A DNA stretch of 26,461 bases, from positions 1 through 26,461 of the forward strand of contig JBBRPS010000032.1 of the NCBI GenBank assembly GCA_038227745.1. Direction: 5' to 3'. The translations under genes and the position numbers were made by a program. This document shows, one piece after another, positions 16,969 through 24,746 of the stretch (the stretch's first letter is position 1; each line of letters begins with the position of its first letter). Source of the stretch: DASPXY01 sp038227745. Lineage in GTDB: Bacteria > Planctomycetota > Planctomycetia > Gemmatales > Gemmataceae. The notes below the pieces were generated by a model that was given only the letters and a program-made list of their open reading frames with translations, was not told the origin of the DNA and did no database searches.

Positions 16969-17005
16969 CTTTACTAGAGCCGGTCGACCGGACGACAGGG
17001 ACAAT
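16969..17005 (-). promoter_or_regulatory. Weak match to the shared ECF-like promoter
   Basis: ATTGTCCCTGT (16995-17005), 12 bases, then CGGCT (16978-16982) and CTAGTAAAG keep the spacing seen upstream of the two paralogues. The -35 AACC core is lost. The spacer overlaps a perfect 12-base palindrome, CCGGTCGACCGG (16980-16991), which could bind a regulator. Confidence 0.3.
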
Positions 17006-17029
17006 TTTTCTTGGAACCCCGAAGGGGCG

Positions 17030-17096
17030 GGATGGGGCAGCTCGGGGCAACGCCCCGGGCGGACGCAGCCCGCTCCCTCACGGTCGCGGCTCGTCA
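17030..17096. repeat. Possible dispersed G+C-rich repeat
   Basis: This stretch contains GGGGCAACGCCCC and then CCCGCTCCCTCACGGTCGCGGCTCGT. From memory it resembles a short element scattered through planctomycete genomes, but there is only one copy in the window. It sits between two sigma paralogues, just after the stop of the 839-residue one. Confidence 0.3.
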
Positions 17097-17133
17097 AATT
17101 GCCCTGCCGCGGGAATATCACCGGACGGTGCCG

Positions 17134-19653
17134 TCACCGCTCGCGCTTGCGCTCCAACGTCACCTTCAACTCGACCGGCCCAACCCCCGGCCGGAGGTCG
17201 AGGGCTTCCCACGCGCACGGGTAACAGTGCGGCTCCTCGTCCGGCGGCGGCAGCGGCGCCCTCAGCAGGCGGTTGATCTGCTCGGGGCGGTCGGCGAGCG
17301 CGTTCACGTGGATCTTCTTCGCCCGATAGGGAGGGTCGATGCCGTTGAGCTGAATGGCGGCGTTGAACAGCAGGTGACCCGGCCGCGCCGGCAGCACCAG
17401 CGCGAACGTGCCGTCCGCGCCGCAGTTGCGCGGGCCGGGGGAGACGACTCCCGCGGGCAGCGCCAGGCCCTTCGACCAGTAATCGACACGGGCGCCCGCG
17501 ACCGGCCGGCCCGACGTCTTCTCGATGACCTTGCCGCGCACCAGGACGCCGCGCGGCAGGGTGAGGCGGACCTCCTTCTTGACGGCGCCCTTCGGCCAGG
17601 CGACGTCCCGCTCGATGCTCAGGTACGGCTGACCTTCCGGGGCCGCCGCGGTGACCGCGAAGGTGCTCCCGCTCGCCGCGAACGAGGGGCCGACGAACGG
17701 CTGGACGCGGAAGCGCCCCGCCGCGTCCGTGCGCACCGGCGGGGTGAAGAGCATGAAGTGATCGTAGTAGCCCCAGGAACGCCGCACGAAGCGCCGGCCT
17801 TTCCCGTCCGCGTGGTCGCCGCGCGCGGTCACCGAGGCGAAACCCATATCGACCTGGACGACCGCGCCGACCAGCGGCTTGCCGGTGTCCGCCGCGATGA
17901 CCGTCCCCTCGAGCAGGCGGGCCGGCTCCAGCGGCCGCGTCACCGGGCCGGCCGGCCGCTTGGCGTCGGCCTCGATCTCCACGAGCTGGTAGGCGAAGCG
18001 CTCGTGCTCGGCCAGCAGCCCCACGCCCTGGCCGCGGCCGACGCCGTGCAGCCGGAACTCGCCCCGCGCGTCGGTCACCACCGCTCCGGGCCAGACCGGC
18101 AACGGCGCCGGCGCCGCGTAGAACTGGAGGCCCGCGAGCGGGTGGAAGTCCATCACCCGCTCGCCCTGGGTAATGGGTTTGCCCACTCGGGCCGTGTACT
18201 CCTCCATCCCGTCCCAGCGCCCCAGGAACTCCCAGTGGGGCAGTTCCTGCGACGCCCTGGCCCCGAGGCGCAGCACGGTCAGCTTCACGCCGGCCGCGGG
18301 CCGGCCCTGCAGGTCGATGAGCCGGCCGTGCAGCACCTCCTCGGCCGGCAAGCTGAGGACCAGATCGTTGCGGTCCGGCTTCACCCGATTGGCCATGACG
18401 GGCTGCCACGCCGGGCCGTGTCCCGGGGCGCGGCCGATGACCTGCAGGGGCCAGGCTATCTGACCCGGGCAGCCCCAGCGGTCGAGCGGCGCGGCGAGCT
18501 GGAACCGACCTTCGCGGTCCGCGCGCGTCTGCGCCAGCACCTCGTAGCCGGCGGCGAACGCCGGCCGGGCGTGGTCGATGTAGCGCCACGGGGCCGTCAT
18601 TACGAGCACCTCGGCCCCCGCCGCGGGCTTGCCGTCGGCGCCGAGGATCTGCCCACTGATCTGGACCGGCGGCAGGGGGGGCCTGGGCTTCGCCGCCTTT
18701 GCGACGGGGGGCGCCTTGCGCTCGCCTTGCGGCGAGGGCTGGGCGGGCGCGGCCTGCTTGCCGGCCGCGGGAGGCGGCGCCGCCTCCCGCGGTCCCTCGG
18801 GTTGCTGGGCGAGGGCGACGGCGCCGAAGACGGCCACCGCCACGGCGACGAGCAGGCCGGTCGCAACGCGGAGCTGGGCGGCGAGCATGGCCTTGAGCAC
18901 GCCCTCCGCCAGCGCCGCCACGGACAACGACGCCGCCCCCGCCTTGCCGCCCGCCAGCACCAGGGCCGTTCGCACCGTCGCCTCGACCAGCGGCGCCGGC
19001 ACGGACGCCGTCGCCCGCGCCAGGGTGGCGCCGAGGAGCGCGGGGGCGACCGTGACGCCGCGCCGTGACAGGCGGCCGCGTAGGAGGTCGCGGCCGCGCG
19101 CCAGGCGGCTCTTGACCGTGCCGACCGGGCAGCGCAGCAGCCGCGCCGCCTCCTCGTTGGTCTTGCCCTGGAGGTAGCAGAGCACGAGCGGCTCGCGGTA
19201 GCGGTCCGGCAGGCGGTTCAGCTCCTCGTCGAGGACGGGCTGCAGGTCGGCCCAGGTTTGCTCGGGCGGCGCTTCTGTCCGGGGCATGTCCACCTGACCT
19301 TCCAGCCGGCGGCGGGCGGCCGCGGAGCGGGCCTTGAGCGCGACGTGGTAGGCGACGGTGTACAGCCAGCCCGCCAGGGAGTCGCGCTGGCCGCGCAGGG
19401 CGCGTGCCCGCCGGAACAGGACGAGGAAGGTGGCCTGGAAGGCGTCCTCGGCGTCGTGGCCGTCGCCCAGGACGCGGCGGCACAGGCCGAGCACCATCGG
19501 GCCGTGGCGCCGCACCAGGTCGGCGAACGCGGCCTCGTCGCGCCGCGCGAGGAACTGCTCCAGCAGGGCGCCGTCGCTCGCCTCCGCGGCGCCGTCCGCC
19601 CCCGCGAGGGTGCGGATGTGATGGACGACCGTCGCCAGCCCGCCGTTGACCAT
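17134..19653 (-). CDS. Membrane-tethered ECF sigma factor with extracytoplasmic carboxypeptidase-regulatory-like domains (839 aa)
   Basis: This is a paralogue of its two neighbours with the same order of parts. Sigma region 2 has DAEDAFQATFLVLF at 67-80, and region 4 (about 135-195) includes NEEAARLLRCPVGTVKSRL. A conserved linker (VEATVRTA ... AALAEGVLKAM, about 223-256) leads to a membrane helix at about 261-283 and then an Ala/Pro/Lys-rich stalk. About four Ig-like carboxypeptidase-regulatory modules fill the C-terminal 500 residues. The protein stops after the sequence WEALDLRPG, where the 1092-residue paralogue (WAAVDLQPG) continues for two more modules, so this one has a shorter exterior. 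ATG start with GGGAGGG about 8 bases upstream. A strong match to the shared ECF-like promoter is at 19685-19721. Confidence 0.9.
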   Translation of the reverse strand: MVNGGLATVVHHIRTLAGADGAAEASDGALLEQFLARRDEAAFADLVRRHGPMVLGLCRRVLGDGHDAEDAFQATFLVLFRRARALRGQRDSLAGWLYTVAYHVALKARSAAARRRLEGQVDMPRTEAPPEQTWADLQPVLDEELNRLPDRYREPLVLCYLQGKTNEEAARLLRCPVGTVKSRLARGRDLLRGRLSRRGVTVAPALLGATLARATASVPAPLVEATVRTALVLAGGKAGAASLSVAALAEGVLKAMLAAQLRVATGLLVAVAVAVFGAVALAQQPEGPREAAPPPAAGKQAAPAQPSPQGERKAPPVAKAAKPRPPLPPVQISGQILGADGKPAAGAEVLVMTAPWRYIDHARPAFAAGYEVLAQTRADREGRFQLAAPLDRWGCPGQIAWPLQVIGRAPGHGPAWQPVMANRVKPDRNDLVLSLPAEEVLHGRLIDLQGRPAAGVKLTVLRLGARASQELPHWEFLGRWDGMEEYTARVGKPITQGERVMDFHPLAGLQFYAAPAPLPVWPGAVVTDARGEFRLHGVGRGQGVGLLAEHERFAYQLVEIEADAKRPAGPVTRPLEPARLLEGTVIAADTGKPLVGAVVQVDMGFASVTARGDHADGKGRRFVRRSWGYYDHFMLFTPPVRTDAAGRFRVQPFVGPSFAASGSTFAVTAAAPEGQPYLSIERDVAWPKGAVKKEVRLTLPRGVLVRGKVIEKTSGRPVAGARVDYWSKGLALPAGVVSPGPRNCGADGTFALVLPARPGHLLFNAAIQLNGIDPPYRAKKIHVNALADRPEQINRLLRAPLPPPDEEPHCYPCAWEALDLRPGVGPVELKVTLERKRER

Positions 19654-19684
19654 GACCGTGACCCTCCCCGCGCCGCGGCGCTCA

Positions 19685-19721
19685 CCCCATTAAAGCCGCG
19701 CGGGGCGGGAAAGGTTCCAAC
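19685..19721 (-). promoter_or_regulatory. ECF-like promoter of the 839-aa sigma gene
   Basis: The minus strand reads GTTGGAACCTT (19711-19721), 12 bases, then CGGCTTTAATGGGG (19685-19698). The same two blocks with the same spacing precede the next paralogue. GGAAC-type -35 boxes are typical of ECF sigma factors. The block ends 32 bases before the ATG. Confidence 0.65.
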
Positions 19722-19751
19722 TTTTTTCGAGAATCCAGGGGGCGCGTCGCC

Positions 19752-22700
19752 TCACGGGGCCTTCCCCTTCAGGGCGGGCGGCGCGACGCGCAGGTCAGGT
19801 AGCTCCAGCACCTGCCCGGCCCGAACGGTGAACTCCCGCGCTGGGCCGTCCGATGGGCCGATGCGGTACGTCGCCCCGGGGATCAGGGCCGGCAGCACCA
19901 CGCGCCCCTCGGCGTCCGTGCGCGGCCCCTTTCCGTGGTGCGTCGGGTCGATCTCGCCGGCCCGCACCGCCGTGACCGTGTATTTCGCGGCAGGCCCTTC
20001 GAGCAGCGCGTCCTTCCGTGCCGGTCGCGGCCCCCTGGGCGCCAGCAGCCAGAGCGCCGGCTGGTGGCCCGCGAGGGGCTTGCCCTTGTCGTCCACGACG
20101 CGCAGCCGCGCCGAGCCGCAGGGCTCCAGTCGCACCGTCACGGGCGCGCCGCCCGCCTGCTTGCCCTTCAGCTCCGCCACACCCCCCAGCCGGTTCGCCG
20201 CGTCGAGAAAGTGCAGGCGGTAGGTCTCGGCCGGGTCGAAGACGGGGATCTCGAACGCGCCGCCCGTCAGCTCCACCGCCGTCAGGTGGCGTCCCCGCGG
20301 GTCGAAGAAATACGCGGCGTCCCGCGCCGGCATCGCCTGCCCGAACAGATCGAGCCACAGCCGCCGCACCAGCGTGGGCTGGTAGACCACGCCCTCGAAC
20401 TCGCGCGCCGGTCGGCCCACCAGGCGCACCTTGGCGAGGGCCTTGCCGTCCGCCCCGACCACGCGGCCGCGCAGCACCGGCGCCCGCTTCAGCGCGAAAT
20501 GGACTTCACGGTCGGCGCCCGGCTGGAGGTCCACCGCCGCCCAGGTGTCGGGGTGGAAGAACCGCGGCTCGGCCGGGACGACCTTCGGGAGCGCCTCCTT
20601 GCCGTTCCCGCCCGGCGCCAGCCGCAACCCGGCGTCGCGGGCCTCGGCGACCTGATCGAGCGGGAGCTTCTGCGAGAGGTACACGGGCTGCGGGCCGTTC
20701 ACCACCAGGTGCCAGCGGCCGGCCGGCAGCATCGCCTGGAAGGTGCCGTCCTTTCCTGTGCTCACTGGGCGCGGGGCTCCCACGCCGGCGGGGAGCTTGA
20801 CGCTTTTCGTCCAGAAGTCCACGCGCGCCCCGGCAACGCCCTTGCCGCCGGCTCCCTCGGTCACCTTGCCGCGCACGCGCACCCCGGGCGTCAGGGCGAC
20901 GTCGAGCTGCTTGCGGACGACGGCCTCCTGAGGCCAATCGACCTGCGCGGTCCGCTGCAGGTACGGTTCGCTCCGGGCCGCCGCCACGCGCAGCGTGTAC
21001 GAGCCGGCCCGGAACAGGGTGAGGCGGAAGCGGCCCTGGGCGTCTGCCTTCGTCACCAGCGGCGGCAGGTCCTCGGTGCCGAGGAACATGCTGCCGCTGA
21101 GGTCCACGACGGTCAGGGCGGAGAAGTACCGGGTACCGAAGCCCTGGCGGCCCCTGGCGTCCGCACCGTTGGCGTCCGTCCAGTCGATGAGGGCGTCGGT
21201 GAGGAAGACCCGTCCGTTGCGGAAGACCCGTTCGTTGTTCGGGGGGTACACCTTGACGCGGGCGTGCGGCAGGGGCTTGCCGGTGGCCGCGTCGGTGACC
21301 GTGCCCTCCAGGACGCGGACTGGGGCCAGCACGCGCGTGATCTCGGCCGGCTTTTGCGGGTCGCGGGGCGGGACGTCCACCCCCTGCAGGGCGAAGCGGT
21401 CGTCGCGGATCTGCAGGCCGACGGCCTGATCCGCGGCGATGCCATTCACGACGGCACGCCCCTGGGCGTCGGTGGTCCCCACGGCCGGCCAGCCGGGCAG
21501 ATCCTGCGGCACCTGGGGAAAGACGAGGCCGTCCCGCGTCTCGCGGCCATCCGCCACCCACTTCCACAAGGCCATCGTTGCACTCCCGTTCGTCAATTCG
21601 ACGAAGTAGGAATCTAGCCTGGTCGTGCCGCCCGGTGGGTCGTCGAAATCATCCTCTTCCCTCCCCCACACAGCTTGCCCCAGGTCGAGGCTATAGGAAT
21701 GCACGGCCGAGGCGCTACGGCCACCCAGGCGTGTGACGTGGACCTTCACGCCCGCCGCGGGCTGGCCCTGCAGGTCGATGAGCCGGATGCGCAGCGGCAC
21801 CTCCGGCCGCAGCTCGATCTCCACCTTGACCGGGGCGGCCGGCGGCCACGGTTGCCAGCCCAGGCCGTACCCGCGGGCCGTCGCCAGGATTGCCGCGGCG
21901 TACGGACCCGCCGGGGACTTCCCCTTGAGGCGGAATGAGCCGTCGCGGTCCGTCCGCGCCTGCCCCAGCGTGTGCGGCGGCCCCCCGGAACGAGCCGACA
22001 CGGCGACCACCGTCACGGTGGCCCCGGCGAGGCCCTTCTTGTCCTGACCGAGGACACGGCCGTTGACGGTCAGTTCCTGGCCCTGCGGCTGCCCCGCAGC
22101 AGGCTTGCCGGCGCGGGACGGCTTCACGGGCATGTCTTTCGGCGGAGTGGCCGGCGCCCCGGCCTTGCCCGCGCTGGCGTCCGGCCGGCGCTGGGCCAGG
22201 GCTTCGCGCGTACCCGTCCCCACCGCGAGGGTGACGAGGCCGGCGACCAGCAGGAGGGCGGCGGTCAGCTTGAATTTGGGGACGCACATCGTCTGCATTG
22301 CTCCTTCCGCCAGGGCGACCACGGATGTCGAAGCCGCCGCCACAGTCCCGGGGGCCGGCACGGCTGCCCGGACCGTCGCGTGAACCAGGGCGCCGGGCAG
22401 GGCCACGGTCGGCGCGGCGGCGGCGAGGGTGACGCCGCGGCGCGTCAGGCGGGCGCGCAGGATCGCCCGCGCCCGCGCCAGCCGGCCCTTGACCGTGCCG
22501 ACCGGCCAGCCGAGCAGCCGTGCCGCCTCGCTGTTGGTTTTCCCTTGCAGATAACAGAGGACGACCGCGGCCCGGTAGGCCTCCGGCAGGCGGTTCAGCT
22601 CCTCGTCGAGGACGGGCTGGAGGTCCGCCCAGATTTCCGGCGGGGCGCTCGCTTCGTGGGGCGCCGGCGCCTGCCGCTCGCGCCGCCGGCGTCGGGCCGC

Positions 22701-23030
22701 CTCGGCGCGGGCCTTGAGCGCGACGTGGTACGCCACGGCGTAGAGCCAGCCGGCGACCGAGCCGCGCCGGTCGAGCGTGCGCGCCTTGCGGACCAGGACG
22801 AGGAAGGTGGCCTGGAAGGCGTCCTCCGCGGCGTGCGCGTCGCGCAGCACCCGGCGGCAGACCCCGAGCACCATCGGCCCGTGCCGCCGCACCAGCGCCG
22901 CGAACGCCTCCTCCTCGCCGCGGTTGAGGAAACGGTCCAGCAGCGGACCGTCTCCGAGATCTTCGACGCCCGCCCCCTCGGCGAGCTTGTGGATGTGCCG
23001 CACCACGATGGCCAGTTGCCCGTTCGCCAT
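19752..23030 (-). CDS. Membrane-tethered ECF sigma factor with extracytoplasmic carboxypeptidase-regulatory-like domains (1092 aa)
   Basis: This is the longest of the three paralogues. Sigma region 2 carries AEDAFQATFLVLV (about 68-80) and region 4 carries NSEAARLLGWPVGTVKGRL. The conserved linker (ALVHATVRAA ... VVALAEGAMQTM) leads to one membrane helix at about 254-274, then a Pro/Lys/Ala-rich stalk and six or more Ig-like carboxypeptidase-regulatory modules up to the C-terminus. Cues repeat through the exterior: V-x-G-R-V-x-G-x-D-G-K, G-Q-P-A-A-G-V-K and TDAQGR. I chose ATG 23030 because GGGAGG lies about 9 bases upstream; an in-frame GTG at 23039 abuts that site. The gap to the previous paralogue is 98 bases, and an ECF-like promoter lies at 23061-23097. 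The signal sensed is unknown. Confidence 0.9.
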   Translation of the reverse strand: MANGQLAIVVRHIHKLAEGAGVEDLGDGPLLDRFLNRGEEEAFAALVRRHGPMVLGVCRRVLRDAHAAEDAFQATFLVLVRKARTLDRRGSVAGWLYAVAYHVALKARAEAARRRRRERQAPAPHEASAPPEIWADLQPVLDEELNRLPEAYRAAVVLCYLQGKTNSEAARLLGWPVGTVKGRLARARAILRARLTRRGVTLAAAAPTVALPGALVHATVRAAVPAPGTVAAASTSVVALAEGAMQTMCVPKFKLTAALLLVAGLVTLAVGTGTREALAQRRPDASAGKAGAPATPPKDMPVKPSRAGKPAAGQPQGQELTVNGRVLGQDKKGLAGATVTVVAVSARSGGPPHTLGQARTDRDGSFRLKGKSPAGPYAAAILATARGYGLGWQPWPPAAPVKVEIELRPEVPLRIRLIDLQGQPAAGVKVHVTRLGGRSASAVHSYSLDLGQAVWGREEDDFDDPPGGTTRLDSYFVELTNGSATMALWKWVADGRETRDGLVFPQVPQDLPGWPAVGTTDAQGRAVVNGIAADQAVGLQIRDDRFALQGVDVPPRDPQKPAEITRVLAPVRVLEGTVTDAATGKPLPHARVKVYPPNNERVFRNGRVFLTDALIDWTDANGADARGRQGFGTRYFSALTVVDLSGSMFLGTEDLPPLVTKADAQGRFRLTLFRAGSYTLRVAAARSEPYLQRTAQVDWPQEAVVRKQLDVALTPGVRVRGKVTEGAGGKGVAGARVDFWTKSVKLPAGVGAPRPVSTGKDGTFQAMLPAGRWHLVVNGPQPVYLSQKLPLDQVAEARDAGLRLAPGGNGKEALPKVVPAEPRFFHPDTWAAVDLQPGADREVHFALKRAPVLRGRVVGADGKALAKVRLVGRPAREFEGVVYQPTLVRRLWLDLFGQAMPARDAAYFFDPRGRHLTAVELTGGAFEIPVFDPAETYRLHFLDAANRLGGVAELKGKQAGGAPVTVRLEPCGSARLRVVDDKGKPLAGHQPALWLLAPRGPRPARKDALLEGPAAKYTVTAVRAGEIDPTHHGKGPRTDAEGRVVLPALIPGATYRIGPSDGPAREFTVRAGQVLELPDLRVAPPALKGKAP

Positions 23031-23060
23031 ATTGCCCACCCTCCCGCGGCTGACTCTCTA

Positions 23061-23097
23061 CCCCATTACAGCCGGGTGGCGCGCGGAAGGTTACAAC
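23061..23097 (-). promoter_or_regulatory. ECF-like promoter of the 1092-aa sigma gene
   Basis: The minus strand reads GTTGTAACCTT (23087-23097), 12 bases, then CGGCTGTAATGGGG (23061-23074). It matches the element at 19685-19721 in 23 of the 25 block positions with identical spacing, and ends 31 bases before the ATG. TGTAAC-type -35 boxes suit an ECF sigma factor. Confidence 0.65.
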
Positions 23098-23108
23098 ATT
23101 TTCACGCG

Positions 23109-23148
23109 GAGGGAAAAGAAAAAGCCCACCCGTTGCCACGGGTGGGCT
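23109..23148 (-). terminator. Rho-independent terminator of the PLP-enzyme gene
   Basis: On the minus strand an 11-bp stem AGCCCACCCGT/ACGGGTGGGCT (23123-23133 with 23138-23148) is followed at once by TTTTTCTTTT. It lies about 54 bases after the stop of the gene at 23202. Confidence 0.75.
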
Positions 23149-23157
23149 GAGCTTTGG

Positions 23158-23187
23158 AAAGCCCACCCGTCGCAACGGGTGGGCTTT
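23158..23187. repeat. Second palindrome in tandem with the terminator
   Basis: A 13-bp stem AAAGCCCACCCGT/ACGGGTGGGCTTT (23158-23170 with 23175-23187) has a 4-base loop. It is nearly identical to the terminator stem and sits about 35 bases from it. It resembles the palindromes at 11512 and 13536, so a repeat copy seems to have been duplicated. Confidence 0.7.
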
Positions 23188-23201
23188 GGTGATCCTGTCT
23201 G

Positions 23202-24458
23202 TCAGGCCGCGTGGCGCAGCTCTTCCGGGCCGGGCATCGGGATGACGCGCTGCAGCCGCGCCAGCGCCTCGACCAGGCCGTCAATCGACTCACTCAGGTG
23301 GTTCGCGTTCACCTGAATGCGCAGCACGCCGCCGTGGTACGCCACCGCGGGGAACGTCACCGACTGCACGTAATAGCCGTCCTGGAACAGCAGGTGGCCG
23401 GCCTTCAGCGTCGCCCCCTCGTCGCCGACGAGGACCGAGATGATCGGCGTCTCGCCGCCCAGCACCGCCAGCCCCAGGCGCGTCGCCCCCGCCGTCAACC
23501 GCTGCAGGTTCGCCCGCAGCCGCGCCGACAGCAGCTCGTACTCCGCCGAGGAGAGGATGTCGCACACCGTGCAGACCGCCTCGAGGTACGCGGGCGGCAC
23601 CGGGCCGCCGAAGATGTACGTGTTCGAGCGCATCTTCAGCAGCAGCTTGAACTGCTCGGTGCAGCCGATGAAGCCGCCCGCGCACGAGAACGCCTTCGAC
23701 AGGGAGCCGATCACGAAGGTGTTGGAGTAGTCGCCCAGCGCGTCCAGCACCGTGCCGCGGCCCTGCCGGCCCAGCACGCCGGTGCCGTGGGCGTCATCGA
23801 CGTACAGGACCGCGTTGTGCTTCCTGGCCACGTCGTTGAGCCGGCGCAGGGGCGGTAGGGCGCCGCTCATGCTGTAGACGCCGTCGATGGCCACCACCGC
23901 GACGCGGTATTCGCCCGCGCCGCGCAGCACCTCCTCAAGGTCCGCGGGGTCGCAGTGCGAGAACGACAGCACGCGCACTCCCCCGGCCTTGGCGATCTTG
24001 GCGCCCTCCTGAATGGAGTTGTGCGCCTGCTCGTCCACGACGAGCAGGTCGCGGCGGCCGACCAGGCCGGGGATGGCGCCCATGTTCGCCAGCGTCACCG
24101 ACGGGTAGATCAGCGCCGCCTCGGTGCCGAGCCAGGCGGCGATCCGGTCCTCGGCGTCGGTGTTGGCGCGGACGGAGGAGAAGGCGCGCGAGGCGCCATT
24201 ATGGGTGCCCCATTTCGCGATACCGCGGACGACGGACTCCTTGACGCGCTCGTCCTGGTCGAGGCCGAGGAAGCTGTCGGAGCCGAAGTTGACGACGCGG
24301 TGGCCGTTGACCACCATGCCGCGGTGGGCGTCCATTTCGTCCACCACCACGTCCTTGAGGTGGCAGTCGGGGAACAACTCGGCGAAGTGCTCGACGAACC
24401 GGACCAGCCCGTGCTGGCGGACCGCCTGAGCGAGCTTCTGCATCGGCGCGTCTTTCAT
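23202..24458 (-). CDS. PLP-dependent alpha-oxoamine synthase-like enzyme (class I/II aminotransferase fold)
   Basis: This 418-residue protein has the fold of 8-amino-7-oxononanoate synthase, 2-amino-3-ketobutyrate CoA ligase and serine palmitoyltransferase, which condense an amino acid with an acyl thioester and release CO2. PLP-binding cues are D142-x3-H146 (ring stacking), DDAHGTGVLG at 221-230, and the Schiff-base lysine K255 in GSLSKAFSCAGG. The glycine/arginine region that usually ends in a conserved His and LE reads GASRAFSSVRANTDAEDRI, so substrate choice may differ from BioF or Kbl. Start at ATG 24458; the longer frame upstream is unsupported. No other biotin or threonine-catabolism gene is near. 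The divergent ketosynthase genes suggest an acyl-ACP or polyketide donor. Terminator at 23109-23148. Confidence 0.85.
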   Translation of the reverse strand: MKDAPMQKLAQAVRQHGLVRFVEHFAELFPDCHLKDVVVDEMDAHRGMVVNGHRVVNFGSDSFLGLDQDERVKESVVRGIAKWGTHNGASRAFSSVRANTDAEDRIAAWLGTEAALIYPSVTLANMGAIPGLVGRRDLLVVDEQAHNSIQEGAKIAKAGGVRVLSFSHCDPADLEEVLRGAGEYRVAVVAIDGVYSMSGALPPLRRLNDVARKHNAVLYVDDAHGTGVLGRQGRGTVLDALGDYSNTFVIGSLSKAFSCAGGFIGCTEQFKLLLKMRSNTYIFGGPVPPAYLEAVCTVCDILSSAEYELLSARLRANLQRLTAGATRLGLAVLGGETPIISVLVGDEGATLKAGHLLFQDGYYVQSVTFPAVAYHGGVLRIQVNANHLSESIDGLVEALARLQRVIPMPGPEELRHAA

Positions 24459-24607
24459 GCCTCTTCCCGCGCAAGTGATAAGGAGGGCGAGTCGGCGAGT
24501 GCGTCCGCGAACGGGTGTGGCAGCCCTGATGCGCGGGCATGAAACCATAAACCTTCACGGAAGACAACGGCAATCGCCGCTCGCCGGGACATCGAGAAGA
24601 AGCCGCG

Positions 24608-24636
24608 TTGACAGGGAAGGCGCTTTCCAGTACGAA
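24608..24636 (+). promoter_or_regulatory. Candidate sigma-70-type promoter of the ketosynthase operon
   Basis: A perfect -35 box TTGACA (24608-24613) is followed after 17 bases by TACGAA (24631-24636), a weak -10 box. Transcription would begin near 24644, about 100 bases before the first gene. This lies in the 288-base gap between the divergent genes, where I see nothing else of note. Confidence 0.45.
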
Positions 24637-24746
24637 TGGCCCCGCCCCAGGTCGGGACTCGCCGCGGGCCGCCCGCCGGGGTCGGCTCGCCTGAACCCGA
24701 GGCCGGGAAATCGGCCGCACCGACTGGAAAGGATTCGAGTCGCGTC

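Noticed and set aside
17011..19068. 685-residue plus-strand frame and 801-residue alternative minus frame over the 839-aa sigma gene
   Set aside because: The sigma frame has conserved region 2/4 motifs shared with two paralogues; the others do not.
14106..23039. Sigma-exterior fusions as assembly or frameshift artefacts
   Set aside because: Three independent paralogues keep the same uninterrupted order of domains, with a conserved linker and membrane helix.
23202..24458. Biotin synthesis gene bioF
   Set aside because: No other biotin gene is near, and the substrate region departs from the BioF pattern, so no symbol is given.
24459..24548. Longer N-terminus for the PLP enzyme (start at 24548)
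   Set aside because: The added residues are Arg-rich and unlike the family. The conserved fold begins after ATG 24458.
24636..24746. Longer N-terminus for the cysteine-less ketosynthase-like protein (start at 24636)
   Set aside because: The extra 37 residues are Pro/Gly-rich without a match and would begin inside the candidate promoter.
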